Positions 25,060-35,539 of a stretch of 64,000 nucleotides of DNA are shown here, in pieces. The position numbers and the translations under genes were made by a program. The notes under the pieces are model-generated. The model had not been told where the DNA came from. It saw only the letters and a list, made by a program, of their open reading frames with translations, and searched no databases. Every line of letters begins with the position of its first letter. Position 1 is the first letter of the stretch. The stretch is taken from contig NC_071391.1 in assembly GCF_022682495.2 (NCBI RefSeq), forward strand, positions 106,685,195-106,749,194. Direction: 5' to 3'. Source of the stretch: Desmodus rotundus (taxonomy: Eukaryota; Chordata; Mammalia; Chiroptera; Phyllostomidae).

Positions 25060-25445
25060 GCACAGCGATCGATCAGGTGGGCCTCTAACCATTCAGGCTA
25101 ATGAGACCTGAGGAGAAACCTGATGGGTTTCCGAGGAAGAAGCTTCTTTCCTCTTCCAAGGTAGCTACTGGAAAAGAAGCTACAGATGACATACTGTCTA
25201 GACGGAAAGTCTTGACCTGACGCAGCCATTCCCGCTAGCAAGAAGGAAGGTCAATTGTACCCTGTGGAGGTGGGAAGAAGTGAGAGGATGGCAGAGAAGG
25301 AAACAGGACTGGAGGTCTGGTGATGCCACAGATTTCTGGATCATTCTGTGCCTGAAGCTATCTATGGTCTGGTTAATTATTTGAGTCAATAAGTTGTCTT
25401 TTTTATTAAGCCAGAGTGAACTAAGACTTCTGTTGCTTGAAACAA
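25060..25445 (+). repeat. MaLR/MLT1-type LTR-like relic
   Basis: The segments 'ttctggatcattctgtgcct', 'gagtcaataagttgtctttt' and 'attaagccagagtgaactaa' followed by 'gacttctgttgcttgaaac' fit the 3' part of old MaLR LTRs. Confidence 0.45.
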
Positions 25446-25829
25446 AATCCTAAATAATACACTCACCCGAACAGCAAAAGAAGGCTGGCTGCCGAGAGAA
25501 GCAAAAGGATGATGGGTTTCTGTTCTTATGACCAAAAGAACTCTTCCTGTGACCCTGCTGCTCTCCCCAGCCATTCAGAAATCTCCTGGAGGTATACGTG
25601 CTATAGACCCCGTCCTCTGTAGTAACATGTGGCTCTAGCACGTGCTCAACCAGTATTTCATGACAACGTGTGTGAGAGCTGCTAAGGTGGCCTTGTTCAC
25701 CACTAACCAAATCCCTGGCATGTAAAACAGAGTGGGGGCCATAAAGCAACTTTACTAAATGAATGCATGCATCGCCCAAGCACGCCCCTGAGCCCTCCCC
25801 TGAAATCCACCAAAGGAAGAGAAGCTGCA

Positions 25830-25936
25830 CTAAAACCTTGCACAACAGTTTATTTTCCAAGACGGGGAAGGCAATGGAGGAGGGAGGTGAGAGAACCTGG
25901 AGGCTGGCTGTGGGTTTCAGAAGGAAGGAGCAGCAG
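25830..25936 (-). other. GNLY: GNLY 3'UTR with poly(A) signal
   Basis: An AATAAA hexamer lies at 25,854-25,849 on the minus strand, about 83 nt past the stop codon. Cleavage would be expected near 25,830. The UTR is short, as in human GNLY. Confidence 0.7.
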
Positions 25937-26007
25937 CTAGTGCTGGAGTTCTTGTGCTTTCTCCCCAGGGTGCAGCCAGAGGCTCCAGAGGCTCACAAGA
26001 GGCTCAC
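25937..26007 (-). CDS. GNLY: GNLY exon 5 (C-terminal tail and stop)
   Basis: Acceptor 'cttctctccattctag' on the minus strand. After the split glycine codon, 22 codons are read to TAG at 25,939-25,937. Downstream, 'gaaagcacaagaactcc' aligns with the human GNLY 3'UTR (GAAGCACAGGCTCC), so this is the right exon. The start of the exon has an imperfect 11-bp tandem repeat (GTGAGCCTCTT, GTGAGCCTCTG), which fits the change of frame relative to the short tail of pig and human. A second possible acceptor near 26,686 was considered and not preferred. Confidence 0.68.
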
Positions 26008-29000
26008 CTAGAATGGAGAGAAGAGCCAGCTATGGAATATGTGGGGTCTCTGGGGGACACAGGGACTCTGGTGTGTTCAGCGGGGAACACACCAGAAGCC
26101 AGTCAGGAGCCTGTGCAGGTAGTGGGGCTTTGAAGGTAAAAGCCACAGGCTATAATGACAGGAAATGATGGGGACCTAACACTAAGGGGTCTGCCAGTAT
26201 CAAGTCCCGAAGCATCAGTGAGGGCTGGAGAAACTGCCAGAGCCAATTGTGAGGCCAATCGTGAGGCCCCTCTGGACCCCCTCCCCAGCAGCCATGGCCT
26301 GTTCTATCTTGGCAGAGCCTGGGAAGCGCTGGGGAAAGAGGCTGGCAGAGCCCTCCCTGCCCAGAAGGATTCCCAAGCCCAGCTCTCAGGCCCTCAGGGT
26401 CATGGGGATGGATGTAGCCTTGGCACCCATTTCCAAGGATCTGTGCTAGGCTGGGGATGGGAGTTTGATCAGGGCTCTGATGTCTCTCGCATATCTCAGT
26501 CCAAGAGCATTGCCTTGGTGCCAAGCTCTTTATACATCATGATCTCATTCACTCTCCAACATCAGAAATAGGAATTACTATCCCCTTTTCACAGATGAGG
26601 AAACTGGAGCTCAGAGAGGTTAATTTACTTGCCTAGGGTCACACACTTGTGGAGAGGCGGAGATGTGATTTTACTCCAGGATGGCCTGTGGGGAAAAAAG
26701 AAATTATAAAAAAAAACCCAAGATCTTATGAATATTTCTCAAAGCTCTTAATGAGTGTTCCTCAAACATTTCTAGCTAATGCCCACCTACCCTACTTCTC
26801 CACACTTTCCTAGATTGGAAGTGAGGGAAGTAATGTGTCATAACAAGGAAGCATGGAGGGACATGTATGAGCTGCTTATGAAGTTTTCTATGTATTTTTG
26901 TGTTTTTAAACCCTGTCACACATGCGTGGGGAGGCTGTCTGGGGCCCTCCAGGAATGAGTCCCTGCTGTCACCTCTGCACTCACCTGCCTGAGATTTGCA
27001 TATAAAGATGTCCACACAAACTGCATGGGGAGTTTTGCCAGCGATGACATCCTGGGAGATGCGTCCAAGAAATTTTCTCATGGTCTTCCTGCAGAGGTCT
27101 CTCAGGAACTTCACCTTGTCGCACACCCGGGACACAGCCCCGGCAATGGTGTCCTGCAGTGGCAGCATCACAGTACAACACAGGAATCCAGTGAGCCCTA
27201 GCCAGCTCCACCCCACTGCAGGCCCCAGCAGCTCCGGAGATGGGAGTGCTGTGTGCAGGACGCTGGTGCCAGGCAGCCGTGGGAGTGAAGACTAGAGAGA
27301 CTGGGCCCAGTCCCCAACGCCCTGGCCAAACCCTGGCCAATAGGAGCTCTTGAGAGAAGGACGTTTGGCCGCTCCAGAGTCTCAGCTCCCTGTACAACTG
27401 CCCCCTGTCCTCTGTGTGGAGAATGTTGCCCACGGCTGCCAGACCCACATTAAAGGCTCTGCCTATGCACCTCCCTGGGTGTAGGACCTGGCTGGTTTTA
27501 CACCTACAGGAGGTGCGTGGAGAAGGTTAGGAGGGCATGAGAGCTTGGAGCCTTGGCACATTTGATGTTAAACTATTTTCTACTGCCATCCCAGTGGAGA
27601 AAGATAAATATGAGGACCCAGGCCTGCAGGCGGGCCTTGCAGTGCCAAGGTGTTCAGCGGGGCGGGGACGGGAAAGAGGGAGGGAGAGTGAAACAATGGT
27701 TCTTGGTCAGGACACATTCACTTGTGAAGCATTCACTCAGTGCCCAAAGTAGAGTGGAGCACATCCCACCCTCCACTCCTTTAAAAGGCTTAGGCAACTT
27801 GCCAGGTGGGAATTACCATCCATCCCATTCCACAGCTGAGAAAACTGAGGCTCAGAACACATTAATGACTTGTCAGGCCATTCAGCCAGTTGCAGTACTG
27901 ACTCAGGCCCCCTGGACCAGCCTCTCAAAACTCTGCCCAGAGAATTGCATGGAAAGCATTCAAACTCTTCCTCCTATGTGCACACTCCCAGAGTGCCATG
28001 ATCTCCAAGGTTCCCCTGAAGTCCATCCTCAGCTATGTAAGGGGCCCCACAGATCCTCTGCTGAGAAGCTCTGGACCAACGGGGATTGGCCCTCACCCAG
28101 TGCCCTCCTCATCCAGCGTCCACCTCTGGGGAGGCCTGCTGGGCACCCAGGCTGCCCACTCCACTGACCACCAAGCCAAAGGCTCCACAAGCCTCACCTC
28201 ATTAGGCTGGTCTCCCACAATTTTCTGCAGATTCTGGATGATCATCTGGCAGAGACAACAATTGATGAGGCCCTGCTCCTTTCCTGCGGTCAGCAGCTTA
28301 CCCTGTCAAGAGAGGTGGTCTCTCAGACACTCCAAGGCCAGCAGAATCATCTATGATCTTTCTGTCCTTAGAGGCCTGAACCAAGCTGGCTGGCCCCTGC
28401 CCACCCACCTGCTAGTCTCAGAGAGACCCCGGAACTTGCTGGACACCCACAGCACCTCTCCCAGCCCAGCACGGACTCCTGTTCTCCTGTCAGACCCTCT
28501 CCGGGAGGGCCCAGCCAAACTAATGTAGCACCCCGCCCACCAGGCATGGGTGTGAGCAAAAGCAGTCTTCAGCTCACAGCCCCTCCGGCCCCTCGCCTGT
28601 TCATTAGAGACCTCCAGCCCTCACCCTACCACTGTCCAGGGAGGAGAGAGAGAGTCTGTGGGAGGTGAGCAGGAACCTGAGTACCTGGGGGTCCTTCTGG
28701 GCCAGGCCCTGGCAAAGCTGCTCTCCATCACACAGGTTGGCCGTGGCCAGGTCAGAGCACTCAGGGGTCAGACTAGAAAAGGCCAGATCTGGGGAAGAAA
28801 GAGCATCAGGATTCCTCCACAGATGGAACGAGAGGGAAAGGTCCGTTCTCCCAGCTGGTGGGGAACCCAGGAGGTGCCCAGGGCCCAGGATGGGAGTGGG
28901 GCTTTGTGAGGAGTCTGGGAGGCCCTCCCCTCCCACACTGTCCTGGAGGTGCACTGACCCACTCTCAGCAAAAACAGCAAAACAAAGAAAACAAAACAAA

Positions 29001-29695
29001 CAAACAATAAGACATGCTTTCAAGTTCTTCTAAAAAGCCAGAAGACTGTTCCCCTCTCCCCTACTCAGACACCTCCTCCCACCCCCTCTCTCTCACACAC
29101 ACACACAGATCTGGGGGTTGATCTAAGAGGAAAGTCCTCATCTCCTTTCAAGAGATTGTGTTTATTTTTCTCTTTCCTTCCAAAAAATGACCCCACCCAT
29201 TCTCCCTTCCTGCAGTGCCTTTACCCTCAACTGAGCCCTGGGAGCCTCCCATGACTCCAGGGCCCGGGAGGGGACGCTTGTGTGGAGCAGGGAATGAGCA
29301 GTGACAGGTCTCCGCTCGCTCCCAAGCCCCATCCTAACCCTAGCCAGTGTGGGCCAGAAGCAACTCCAGACCCTCTGACGAGGGCCAAGGACCTTCCTAA
29401 CACAGATGAAGAGGCAGAGCCCAGGGAGGAAAAGGGGGGACACAGGCCACACCAGTGGCCAGCAGAGTTGGGACTAGAGCCCCAGCCAGGGCTCACGTCC
29501 TCCCACTGGCTGTCTCTCCCCATCGGCCAGGTCACTGATGGGCTGCAGCTGCACCAGGTTCAGCGGGAAAGGCCTCCATGAGGAGAAAGCTGCTGAGGGA
29601 CTGGGGGAGTTGTCAGGATCTCCACTGAGGAGACTGGCCTTACCTGGGGGGCCCAGGAGCGCCAAGGCAAGGAGCAGGAGAGCCCAGGAGGCCAT
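25937..29695 (-). CDS. GNLY: Granulysin / NK-lysin (GNLY), five coding exons
   Basis: GNLY encodes a small cationic saposin-fold protein that NK cells and cytotoxic T cells store in granules and that disrupts microbial and target membranes. Joining the exons 29,695-29,644, 28,788-28,685, 28,302-28,198, 27,153-26,985 and 26,007-25,937 gives an uninterrupted 166-codon frame (human 145). Residues 1-22 or so form a leucine-rich signal peptide (MASWALLLLALALLG). Exon 2 is the propeptide. The saposin-B domain has cysteines at 67, 70, 98, 108, 133 and 139; their 3-28-10-25-6 spacing equals that of pig NK-lysin as I recall it. The basic hairpin lies around residues 96-118. Oddities are an extra cysteine at 68 and a C-terminal tail about 20 residues longer than usual. 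Exon phases match human GNLY. It is head to head with SFTPB. Intact; expression not shown by sequence. Confidence 0.93.
26545..26690 (-). repeat. MIR SINE in GNLY intron 4
   Basis: 'ttcacagatgaggaaactgg', 'agctcagagaggttaattta' and 'cttgcctagggtcacacac' form an antisense MIR core. Confidence 0.85.
26985..27153 (-). CDS. GNLY: GNLY exon 4 (saposin domain, cationic core)
   Basis: Acceptor 'ccactgcag', donor GCAG/GTGAGT, 169 nt ending in phase 1. Encodes 'RVCDKVKFLRDLCRKTMRKF', the basic helix-loop-helix linked to killing activity in the family, and cysteines 98, 108, 133 and 139. Confidence 0.94.
27790..27925 (-). repeat. MIR SINE in GNLY intron 3
   Basis: 'ttccacagctgagaaaactg' and 'aggctcagaacacattaatg' followed by 'acttgtcaggccattcagcc' match the antisense MIR core. 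Confidence 0.78.
28198..28302 (-). CDS. GNLY: GNLY exon 3 (saposin domain, first half)
   Basis: Acceptor 'ctctcttgacag', donor GAG/GTGAGG, 35 whole codons. Encodes residues 53-87 including the CCLC motif (67-70) and the first helix 'QMIIQNLQKIVGDQPNE', which closely resembles pig NK-lysin. Confidence 0.93.
28685..28788 (-). CDS. GNLY: GNLY exon 2 (propeptide)
   Basis: Acceptor ttcttccccag, donor CAG/GTACTC. It encodes residues 18-52, with 'LAFSSLTPECSDLATANL' and 'GLAQKDPQ' aligning to the human LVFSRLSPEYYDLA...LAQEGPQ region. It has cysteines at 28, 37 and 43, more than the human propeptide. Confidence 0.9.
29644..29695 (-). CDS. GNLY: GNLY exon 1 (coding part)
   Basis: Contains the start codon in a good Kozak context (ccaccATGG) and the signal peptide MASWALLLLALALLGPP. 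It ends in phase 1 at the donor CAG/GTAAGG. Confidence 0.93.
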
Positions 29696-29730
29696 GGTGG
29701 GGCAGCTGCCAACGTATCCCCCACACCCTG

Positions 29731-29737
29731 TTTTATG
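29731..29737 (-). promoter_or_regulatory. GNLY: Possible GNLY TATA box
   Basis: CATAAAA on the minus strand, 36-42 nt upstream of the start codon. If used, it would leave a 5'UTR of only about 10 nt, so transcription may instead start further upstream. Confidence 0.35.
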
Positions 29738-29739
29738 GA

Positions 29740-30980
29740 GGCTGAGAAGCCAGCAGGTTGCCATATCCTTCTCCTCTGGTAGGCCGCCACCCCATGTCAC
29801 AGGGTTTACCACAAACACCACCACCAGCATGGGTAGGACAGGGGGGAAGGGGTGGTGCCTCAGAGGTCCTATGCTCCCCCCTCCCCTAGATACACACACA
29901 TGCATGGACACACACACACTCAGGACTAGAGCTTACTGAGCTGAGTGGGTGGGGGGAGTAGAACTCAGCTTCTACCTTCTTTGGGGTCCTTCACTTCTGG
30001 CTGCTGAGATGACAGACGCACCCAGCCAAGATCAGTTGGAACCCTCCCTTCAGCATCTCCCATCACAGGCCCCTTCAGCCTCATCGCTAATTATTCGACC
30101 CCATCCACCTCCCCAGGAGTCACATCATGACTGAGTCCTTAGCTTCAGCACCACCTTCTTGTCTAAAAGATTTCATCTTTCCTGAGCCCATTCAGGGCCC
30201 TGCTCTACACTAGCTTCTGTGGGCAGGAAAGAGGATGGAGTCCCAAGGCAGGCAGGCCTTTTTAAAGCTGGGGTACCTTGAGCAAGGTGCTCCACCTCTT
30301 GGGTCGCCAGTCCCCTTACCTGTAAAATGAGGTCAGCGTTGCCTGCCCACAGGGCTCCAAGGCGGCATCTTTGTGTGTGTGAGGAAGCTTTGCAGCCTGC
30401 CATGTGCTAGGCAGATGCAGGCTGTTTTCATGGCTCACCATGCCCCACGGCAGCTTCTGTGAAAACTGGTTCTGAGGGAAGTTAACAGGTGCTGTCGGGG
30501 GAGTGGAGAGGGGGTTCCTGTCCTCAGGTGGAATGCTGGTCTGGCAAGGTTCACCAGGGTTACATCCACAGGACTTCTCAGCACCTTTAAATTGGAGTCA
30601 GTGTGTGTTGTGGATCCTCAAAGCCGAATTCTCAGCCTTTCCAAACGTCTTTAGCCACAAAGCTTTTTGGTAAAGGAGTTCCTTTAAAGATTGAGTGGCA
30701 ATAACTGATCCAGTCACCTTCTTAGGCTGGTGTGACCAGGAGGGTTACTGGCCTAGCAGCCACTGCAGCGTGAGCAGCAGCTGTCATAGAAACAAAAAGC
30801 AGACAGTCAGGCCCCTCCCCAGAGTCAGACTGGGGGGCCTCATTCTCACCTCCGTTCCAGCTCAAAGGAGGGCAGAGTCACGAGTTGGAGAAGCAGGCTT
30901 GCTGTGCCCGGGATGGAACCAAGAATGGTGGGGGCCCCCTGAATCCTTTCTGGCTGTTCACCCCAACCCCAGGGAGGCAG
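29740..30980. other. Upstream flank of GNLY; no gene recognised
   Basis: Contains a short CA-rich run near 29,890 and a sense MIR at about 30,270-30,400 ('accttgagcaaggtgctcca', 'ccttacctgtaaaatgaggt'). No further exon was seen. Confidence 0.5.
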
Positions 30981-31165
30981 ACCCACACACTCATACTCAC
31001 TCACATCACTTGCTTATACATAGTCACACTAACTCAGAGTCACACATTCTCCAAAGCACTCACAAATTCACACACACTCCCAAACATCTGTACACTTACA
31101 TATATGCACACACTTACCCACAGTCACACACTCTCGAACACTACAAATCCATAGACACACAAACA
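30981..31165 (+). repeat. Degenerate CA-rich repeat
   Basis: Loose repetition of cacacact, cactcaca and acacacac-type words over about 185 bp. It accounts for the low-complexity open frames here. Confidence 0.85.
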
Positions 31166-32244
31166 CACCACCTTTATTTCTGCCCACTGTGGAAGCCACT
31201 GAATACCAAACTAAGGAGCATTGAGTTTAAGCATTTTAAGCACTTTTTGTCTTTTATTTTTACTGGAAAACCATTTAATCAGATAAGTAAGAAAAAAAAT
31301 AAATGAAAGGACTTATAAGCTCACCAGATAGATATAAATAAGCCTGTTAAACGTTTACAGGAATATCCATTTACACTTTTAAATACATATGTTTATAAAT
31401 AAGCACATGTTTATGTATAATTGCATATGATAAAAAATTATTTTTAAACAGCTTTTTAAATTTAACAAAATATCAGGAATATCTTTTCATGTCCATAAAT
31501 TGAGATTTTCCTCCATCTTTCCCCCTGGTGGCCTAATGTACTTTAGGGATGAACCACGACTGTAGTCCTGTGCCTCTGGGACTCAAGTGGTCCCTTGGAC
31601 ACTTCCACCTGCAGAGAAGGGCTGGGAGCCCTCTGATGGCTCATGCACTAGTCTGGGTGAGTGACAGGAACACCTTCTTCAGAATGCGTGCCTCGTGATC
31701 TCAAGAAGCCAGCTGAGGCTCCTCCACACTTCAGGGCCTCATCCCAAGTAGAAAAATAGAGTGAAGTAGGAAGGGGTGGTACCCACATAAGAAAAGTAAA
31801 TCTTGCCTAGAAACTTCAGCTTACCTATCACTGGTACACCTCAGCAGCCTCCCAGCTGCAAAGGGCTGTAGGAAAGGAAGCCTTTCGCGGGACTTTTGTT
31901 GCCACATTGAATAAAATTGGAATTCTGCCAGGAAGAATGACAAGGAACAGGAGTCGGGTCAACAATGGCAGTACCAGCTACAGCAGGACTTCTCGCTAAA
32001 AGGCATTTTTAAGGAAGAATTGCTAGGACTTTGTAGCTAATTGGATGCAGGAAATAGAAGAGAGAAGCAAGCAGTTTGACAATAGTTGGGGCCTGGGAGG
32101 CTGAGGCACTGGTAGTGAAGCAGGCAAGTTAGGAAAAGGAGCTTTTTGTGGAAAGTTGAGTCGCAGGTATTACTTGAGGGCAGGGCTGCGTCTGCAGTCA
32201 GCGCCTCCCCACCTTGCCTAAAACAGCCCTCGGACCAAACAGTC
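31166..32244. other. No gene recognised; AT-rich LINE-like left part
   Basis: 31,290-31,510 is AT-rich and resembles an antisense L1 3' region ('tatcaggaatatcttttcat'). The remainder shows nothing recognisable. Confidence 0.45.
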
Positions 32245-32400
32245 AATTGATGTCAAACTCAGAGGGGTCTAGTGAATTGCCCAAGGACACACAGCTCCAA
32301 AAGGAAAGGTCTGAGGATTTGAACCCAGGCCCATCAGACTCCAGACCCCAGGTTTTCCCCCACTCCACGCTGTTCCTGCCTCCAGGTTTCTAGTGCAGAG
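32245..32400 (-). repeat. MIR SINE
   Basis: 'agtgaattgcccaaggacac', 'acagctccaaaaggaaaggt' and 'ggatttgaacccaggcccat' are the antisense MIR core. The next 390 bp (32,401-32,789) show no gene. Confidence 0.82.
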
Positions 32401-32789
32401 CTGCTACCCCACGTGCCTCTGTAATGCCTGCCTCCTGTCAGCCGCTCTTCTCTGCTCTGAACACTTGTGGAGAACTTGGTCTAATGTGAGAAAACCACAT
32501 TAACTAAGTGGAAAAGGCCCCGGAAGGTGACTCATGTCTTTCTTTGGTGTGGGGTATTTGGTAAGACCAGATAGTCCGTTAAGTCCTTGCCTGAGGTGTT
32601 GAGGGGTACAGGACACAGTCCTCGTTGTTAGTCACAAAGCTGCACCCAGGCCTCGGGGGTCCCATGCAAAGAGCACCTTGGCAGGACCTGCTGTCTTCCT
32701 AGTTATGGGCCCCAAGTCAAGCCCAGGACCCCAGGAACCCCTGTGAAAAGTTACTGCTTTCTGTGTCTTCCTCAAGGACTCTTTGCTTT

Positions 32790-33010
32790 CTCCAAGGTCA
32801 TGAAGATATCCTCTTGCTTCCTTCTCAGGGTTTTATAGTTCTAATTTTTACATTTAGGTCTATGATTCATCTCAAGTGAACAGGGCTGAAGTTCCATTGT
32901 TTCAGGTCAATTTGTGAAAATATTTTCCTTCTCCCGTTGAATTGTTTCGGCACCTTGGTCAGAAATCAACTGACTGTTTAAGTGTAGGTCTGTTTGCGAG
33001 CTCTTTATTG
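32790..33010 (-). mobile_element. Old LINE-1 fragment, antisense
   Basis: 'ccaaggtcatgaagatatcc', 'cagggttttatagttctaat', 'tttaggtctatgattcatct' and 'ttgaattgtttcggcacctt' match the common antisense L1 ORF2 stretch. Confidence 0.75.
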
Positions 33011-34620
33011 TAGCAACTGCTGCTTCGATAATAATGACAAAGCAATGCAATTTTTAAGAGAGCACAGCATTTCAACAGTCACTTCACAAAGAAAGATAAG
33101 AATAACCAATAAACACTTGAAAAAGTGCTCAGTATCTTAAGTCATGAGGTAATTGTGTATTAAAACTATGAGATAATGGCATCAAAATGACTATAATTAA
33201 AAAGACAAGCCCTGGCTGGTGTGGCTCAGTGGATTGAGCGCCGGCCTGTGAACTAAAGGGTAGTGGGTTCAAGTTCCAGTCAGGGCACACGCCTGGGTGG
33301 CAGGCCAGGTCCTCAGTTGGGTGTGCATGAGAGGCAACCACACACTGATGTTTCTCTCCCTCTCTTTCTCCCTCTCTTTCCAGAAAGAAAGAAAGAGACT
33401 TAAAAAAAAAAAAAGACAAGATCTCACACGTGGAATCTAAAAAACAAAGCTCATGGAAACAAAAACCAGGTTGGTAGTTATGGGGGTGGGGGATGCATGG
33501 AGGTGGTCAGAAGACACAAAACTTCCAGTTACAAGTAAATAAATCCTGGGGATGTAACGTACAGCATGGTGACTGTAGTTAATAATACTGTATTGTATAT
33601 TTGAAAATTGCTAAGAGAATAAATCATAGGAAAAAATGAGTAACTATGCATGTTGATAAATGTTAACTAGACTTACTTCCTTGTGGTGATCATTTCACAA
33701 TATGCACAAGTATCAAATCACTATTTGTACACCTGAAACTAATATGATGTTACGTCGATCAAGTCTCAATTTAAAAATAAATAATAATACCTTTTGTGCA
33801 CAGTGGTTGTGAGACATTGAAAATCATATTGACCACTTGGCACATAGAGGGGAAAAAAGACATCCCCCATCAAGTGTTGACGAGGATGTGGAGCAACTAG
33901 CATTTTAGGTACTGTCGGTGTGAGCATGAAACGGCGCGATCACTTCAAAACTTGGATTGACTGTTTTTCATGGAGCAAAGCCTACACCTGCCCTACGACC
34001 CAGCAATTCCACCTCTACATTTTTACCCACACTAGATGGAAGTATATGTACATACAAAGACTATACAAGGATGTTCACAGACATATGGCCCAGCAATTAC
34101 ACTCCTAGAAATATACTCAGGAGACTTACAAATAAGGATTCAAATACATATTTATACATCAGTGTTCATAACAGCATAATTCACAATAGCCAAAAGGGTA
34201 AACCCAAGCGCCCATCAGCAGGTGAAGGGGCTAACAAAACGTGCACACACACAATGCAAAGTTATCAATCCAGAGGTAGGACCAAAGTTCTGATACATGT
34301 GCAATGTGCATGAACCTTGGAAGCATTATGCTAAGTGCAACAAATAGTGTGTGATACCACGTACAAGGAATATCTAGAACAGACACATCGTTAGGGACAG
34401 AAAGTAGCTTAGAGGTTACCAGGGACTACGGGGAAGAGAAATGAAAGAATTTCTGTTCGGGATGATGAAAGGTTTTCTGGAAATAGATAGTGATGATCGT
34501 TGCACAACATTTTAAATGTAACAGATGCCAAGAAATTGTACATTTAAAATGCTTAAAATAGCAAATTTTATATTATACATATTTTACCATCATAAAAAAT
34601 CAAAGGAAAGAATGTTAAAG
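33011..34620 (+). mobile_element. Old LINE-1 fragments (ORF2 end and 3'UTR), sense
   Basis: A mosaic: 33,011-33,208 and 33,409-33,790 carry L1 3' sequences ('ggtgatcatttcacaatatg', 'gtacacctgaaactaatatg'). 33,790-34,600 restarts in the ORF2 C-terminus ('cctacgacccagcaattcca', 'aacagcataattcacaatag') and runs into a second 3'UTR. Decayed, no intact frame. Confidence 0.75.
33209..33408 (+). mobile_element. Ves SINE
   Basis: Head 'gccctggctggtgtggctca' and full TC block. The flanking duplication is aaaaagacaag. The tail has (GAAA)n instead of the usual taaa repeats. Confidence 0.95.
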
Positions 34621-34684
34621 ATGGAGTGGAGTGGGGGGGGGAGATGGGACAACTGTAATAGCATAATCAATAAATATATTAAAA
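34621..34684 (+). mobile_element. Ultra-short LINE-1/HAL1 3'-end insertion
   Basis: Only about 64 bp of the L1 3' end ('gggacaactgtaatagcata', then an A-rich tail), flanked by aaagaatgttaaa on both sides (34,607-34,619 and 34,685-34,697). The tail wording matches the 3' end of the element at 15,040-15,100. Confidence 0.82.
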
Positions 34685-34699
34685 AAAGAATGTTAAAAA

Positions 34700-35112
34700 A
34701 CTTTTTCATAAAAGTCAAAAATTAGAAATAACCCATATGCCCATCAACAGATAAGTGAGCAAATTAAGGTATACAATAAATACTACTTGGCAATAAAAAG
34801 GAGTGGACTACTGATACATGTAACAAAATACACGAATCCCAAACACTGAGCAAAAGGAAGTCAGACACAAAAGACTACATTCTGTAAAATCCCATATATA
34901 CAAAGTCCCAGAACAAAGTCCATCTATGGTGAAAAATCAGCAGAAAAATGGTAGGAGATGAGAGGAGAATGTGGGGAGAATTGGGGAAGTGCACGAAGGG
35001 GCTTTTTGAGGTGATAAAATGTGCTGGCTCTTCAATGGGGTATGAATTGCATGGGTGTATGCATCTATAAAAACTCATCAAACTAAGATAAAACTCATCA
35101 AACTGCACACTT
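34700..35112 (+). mobile_element. Old LINE-1 ORF2-end / 3'UTR fragment
   Basis: 'gaaataacccatatgcccat' and 'caacagataagtgagcaaat' followed by 'actacttggcaataaaaagg' are the usual L1 ORF2-end wording, continuing the block interrupted at 34,621. Confidence 0.72.
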
Positions 35113-35129
35113 AAGAACTATATATTTCA

Positions 35130-35341
35130 GCCCTGGCTGGTATGGCTCAGTGGATTAAGCTCCGGCCTGCGAACCAAAGGGTCGCTGGTTCGATTCCTAG
35201 TCAGGGCACATGACTGGGTTGCAAACCAGATCCCCAGTAGGGGGCACACGAGAGGCAACCATACATTAGTGTTTCTCTTCCTCTCTTTCTCCCTCCCTTC
35301 CCCTCTGTCTAAAAATAAATAAATAAAATCTTTTTTAAAAA
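35130..35341 (+). mobile_element. Ves SINE
   Basis: Complete, close to consensus (intact B-box 'ggttcgattcc', tail 'aaataaataaataaaatc'). Left flank aagaactatatatttca (35,113-35,129), right flank aaggaactatacatttca (35,342-35,359). Confidence 0.97.
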
Positions 35342-35359
35342 AAGGAACTATACATTTCA

Positions 35360-35490
35360 CAAAGTCACAAAGACAAGGGGGGAGAACTGAATGTAGGAGA
35401 TGGGGGGTGGGTAGGGCAGGGGAGAGTAATGGGGGGAAAACGGGGACAACTGTAATTGAACAACAATAAGAAAATGGGGAAAAAGGAAAA
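35360..35490 (+). mobile_element. Short LINE-1 3'-end insertion
   Basis: About 131 bp of L1 3'UTR with a G-rich segment and 'ggggacaactgtaattgaac'. The right flank aagaactatccatttca (35,491-35,507) repeats the target sequence of the neighbouring Ves element. Confidence 0.88.
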
Positions 35491-35539
35491 AAGAACTATC
35501 CATTTCATTACACGTAAATCATATCTTCATAAAAAGATT

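Noticed and set aside
26600..26685. Alternative last exon of GNLY with acceptor near 26,686
   Set aside because: The polypyrimidine tract is strong, but the sequence is an antisense MIR, whereas 26,007 has human-like downstream UTR and a nearby AATAAA.
27553..28167. 204-codon plus-strand open frame
   Set aside because: It is antisense to GNLY intron 3 and includes a MIR; the protein has no recognisable domain.
30695..31306. 203-codon plus-strand open frame rich in His and Thr
   Set aside because: The second half is a translated CA-rich repeat, so its openness is a composition effect.
31526..31545. CTCF-like word on the minus strand (CCACCAGGGGGAAAG)
   Set aside because: The key C after GG is missing, so the match is weak.
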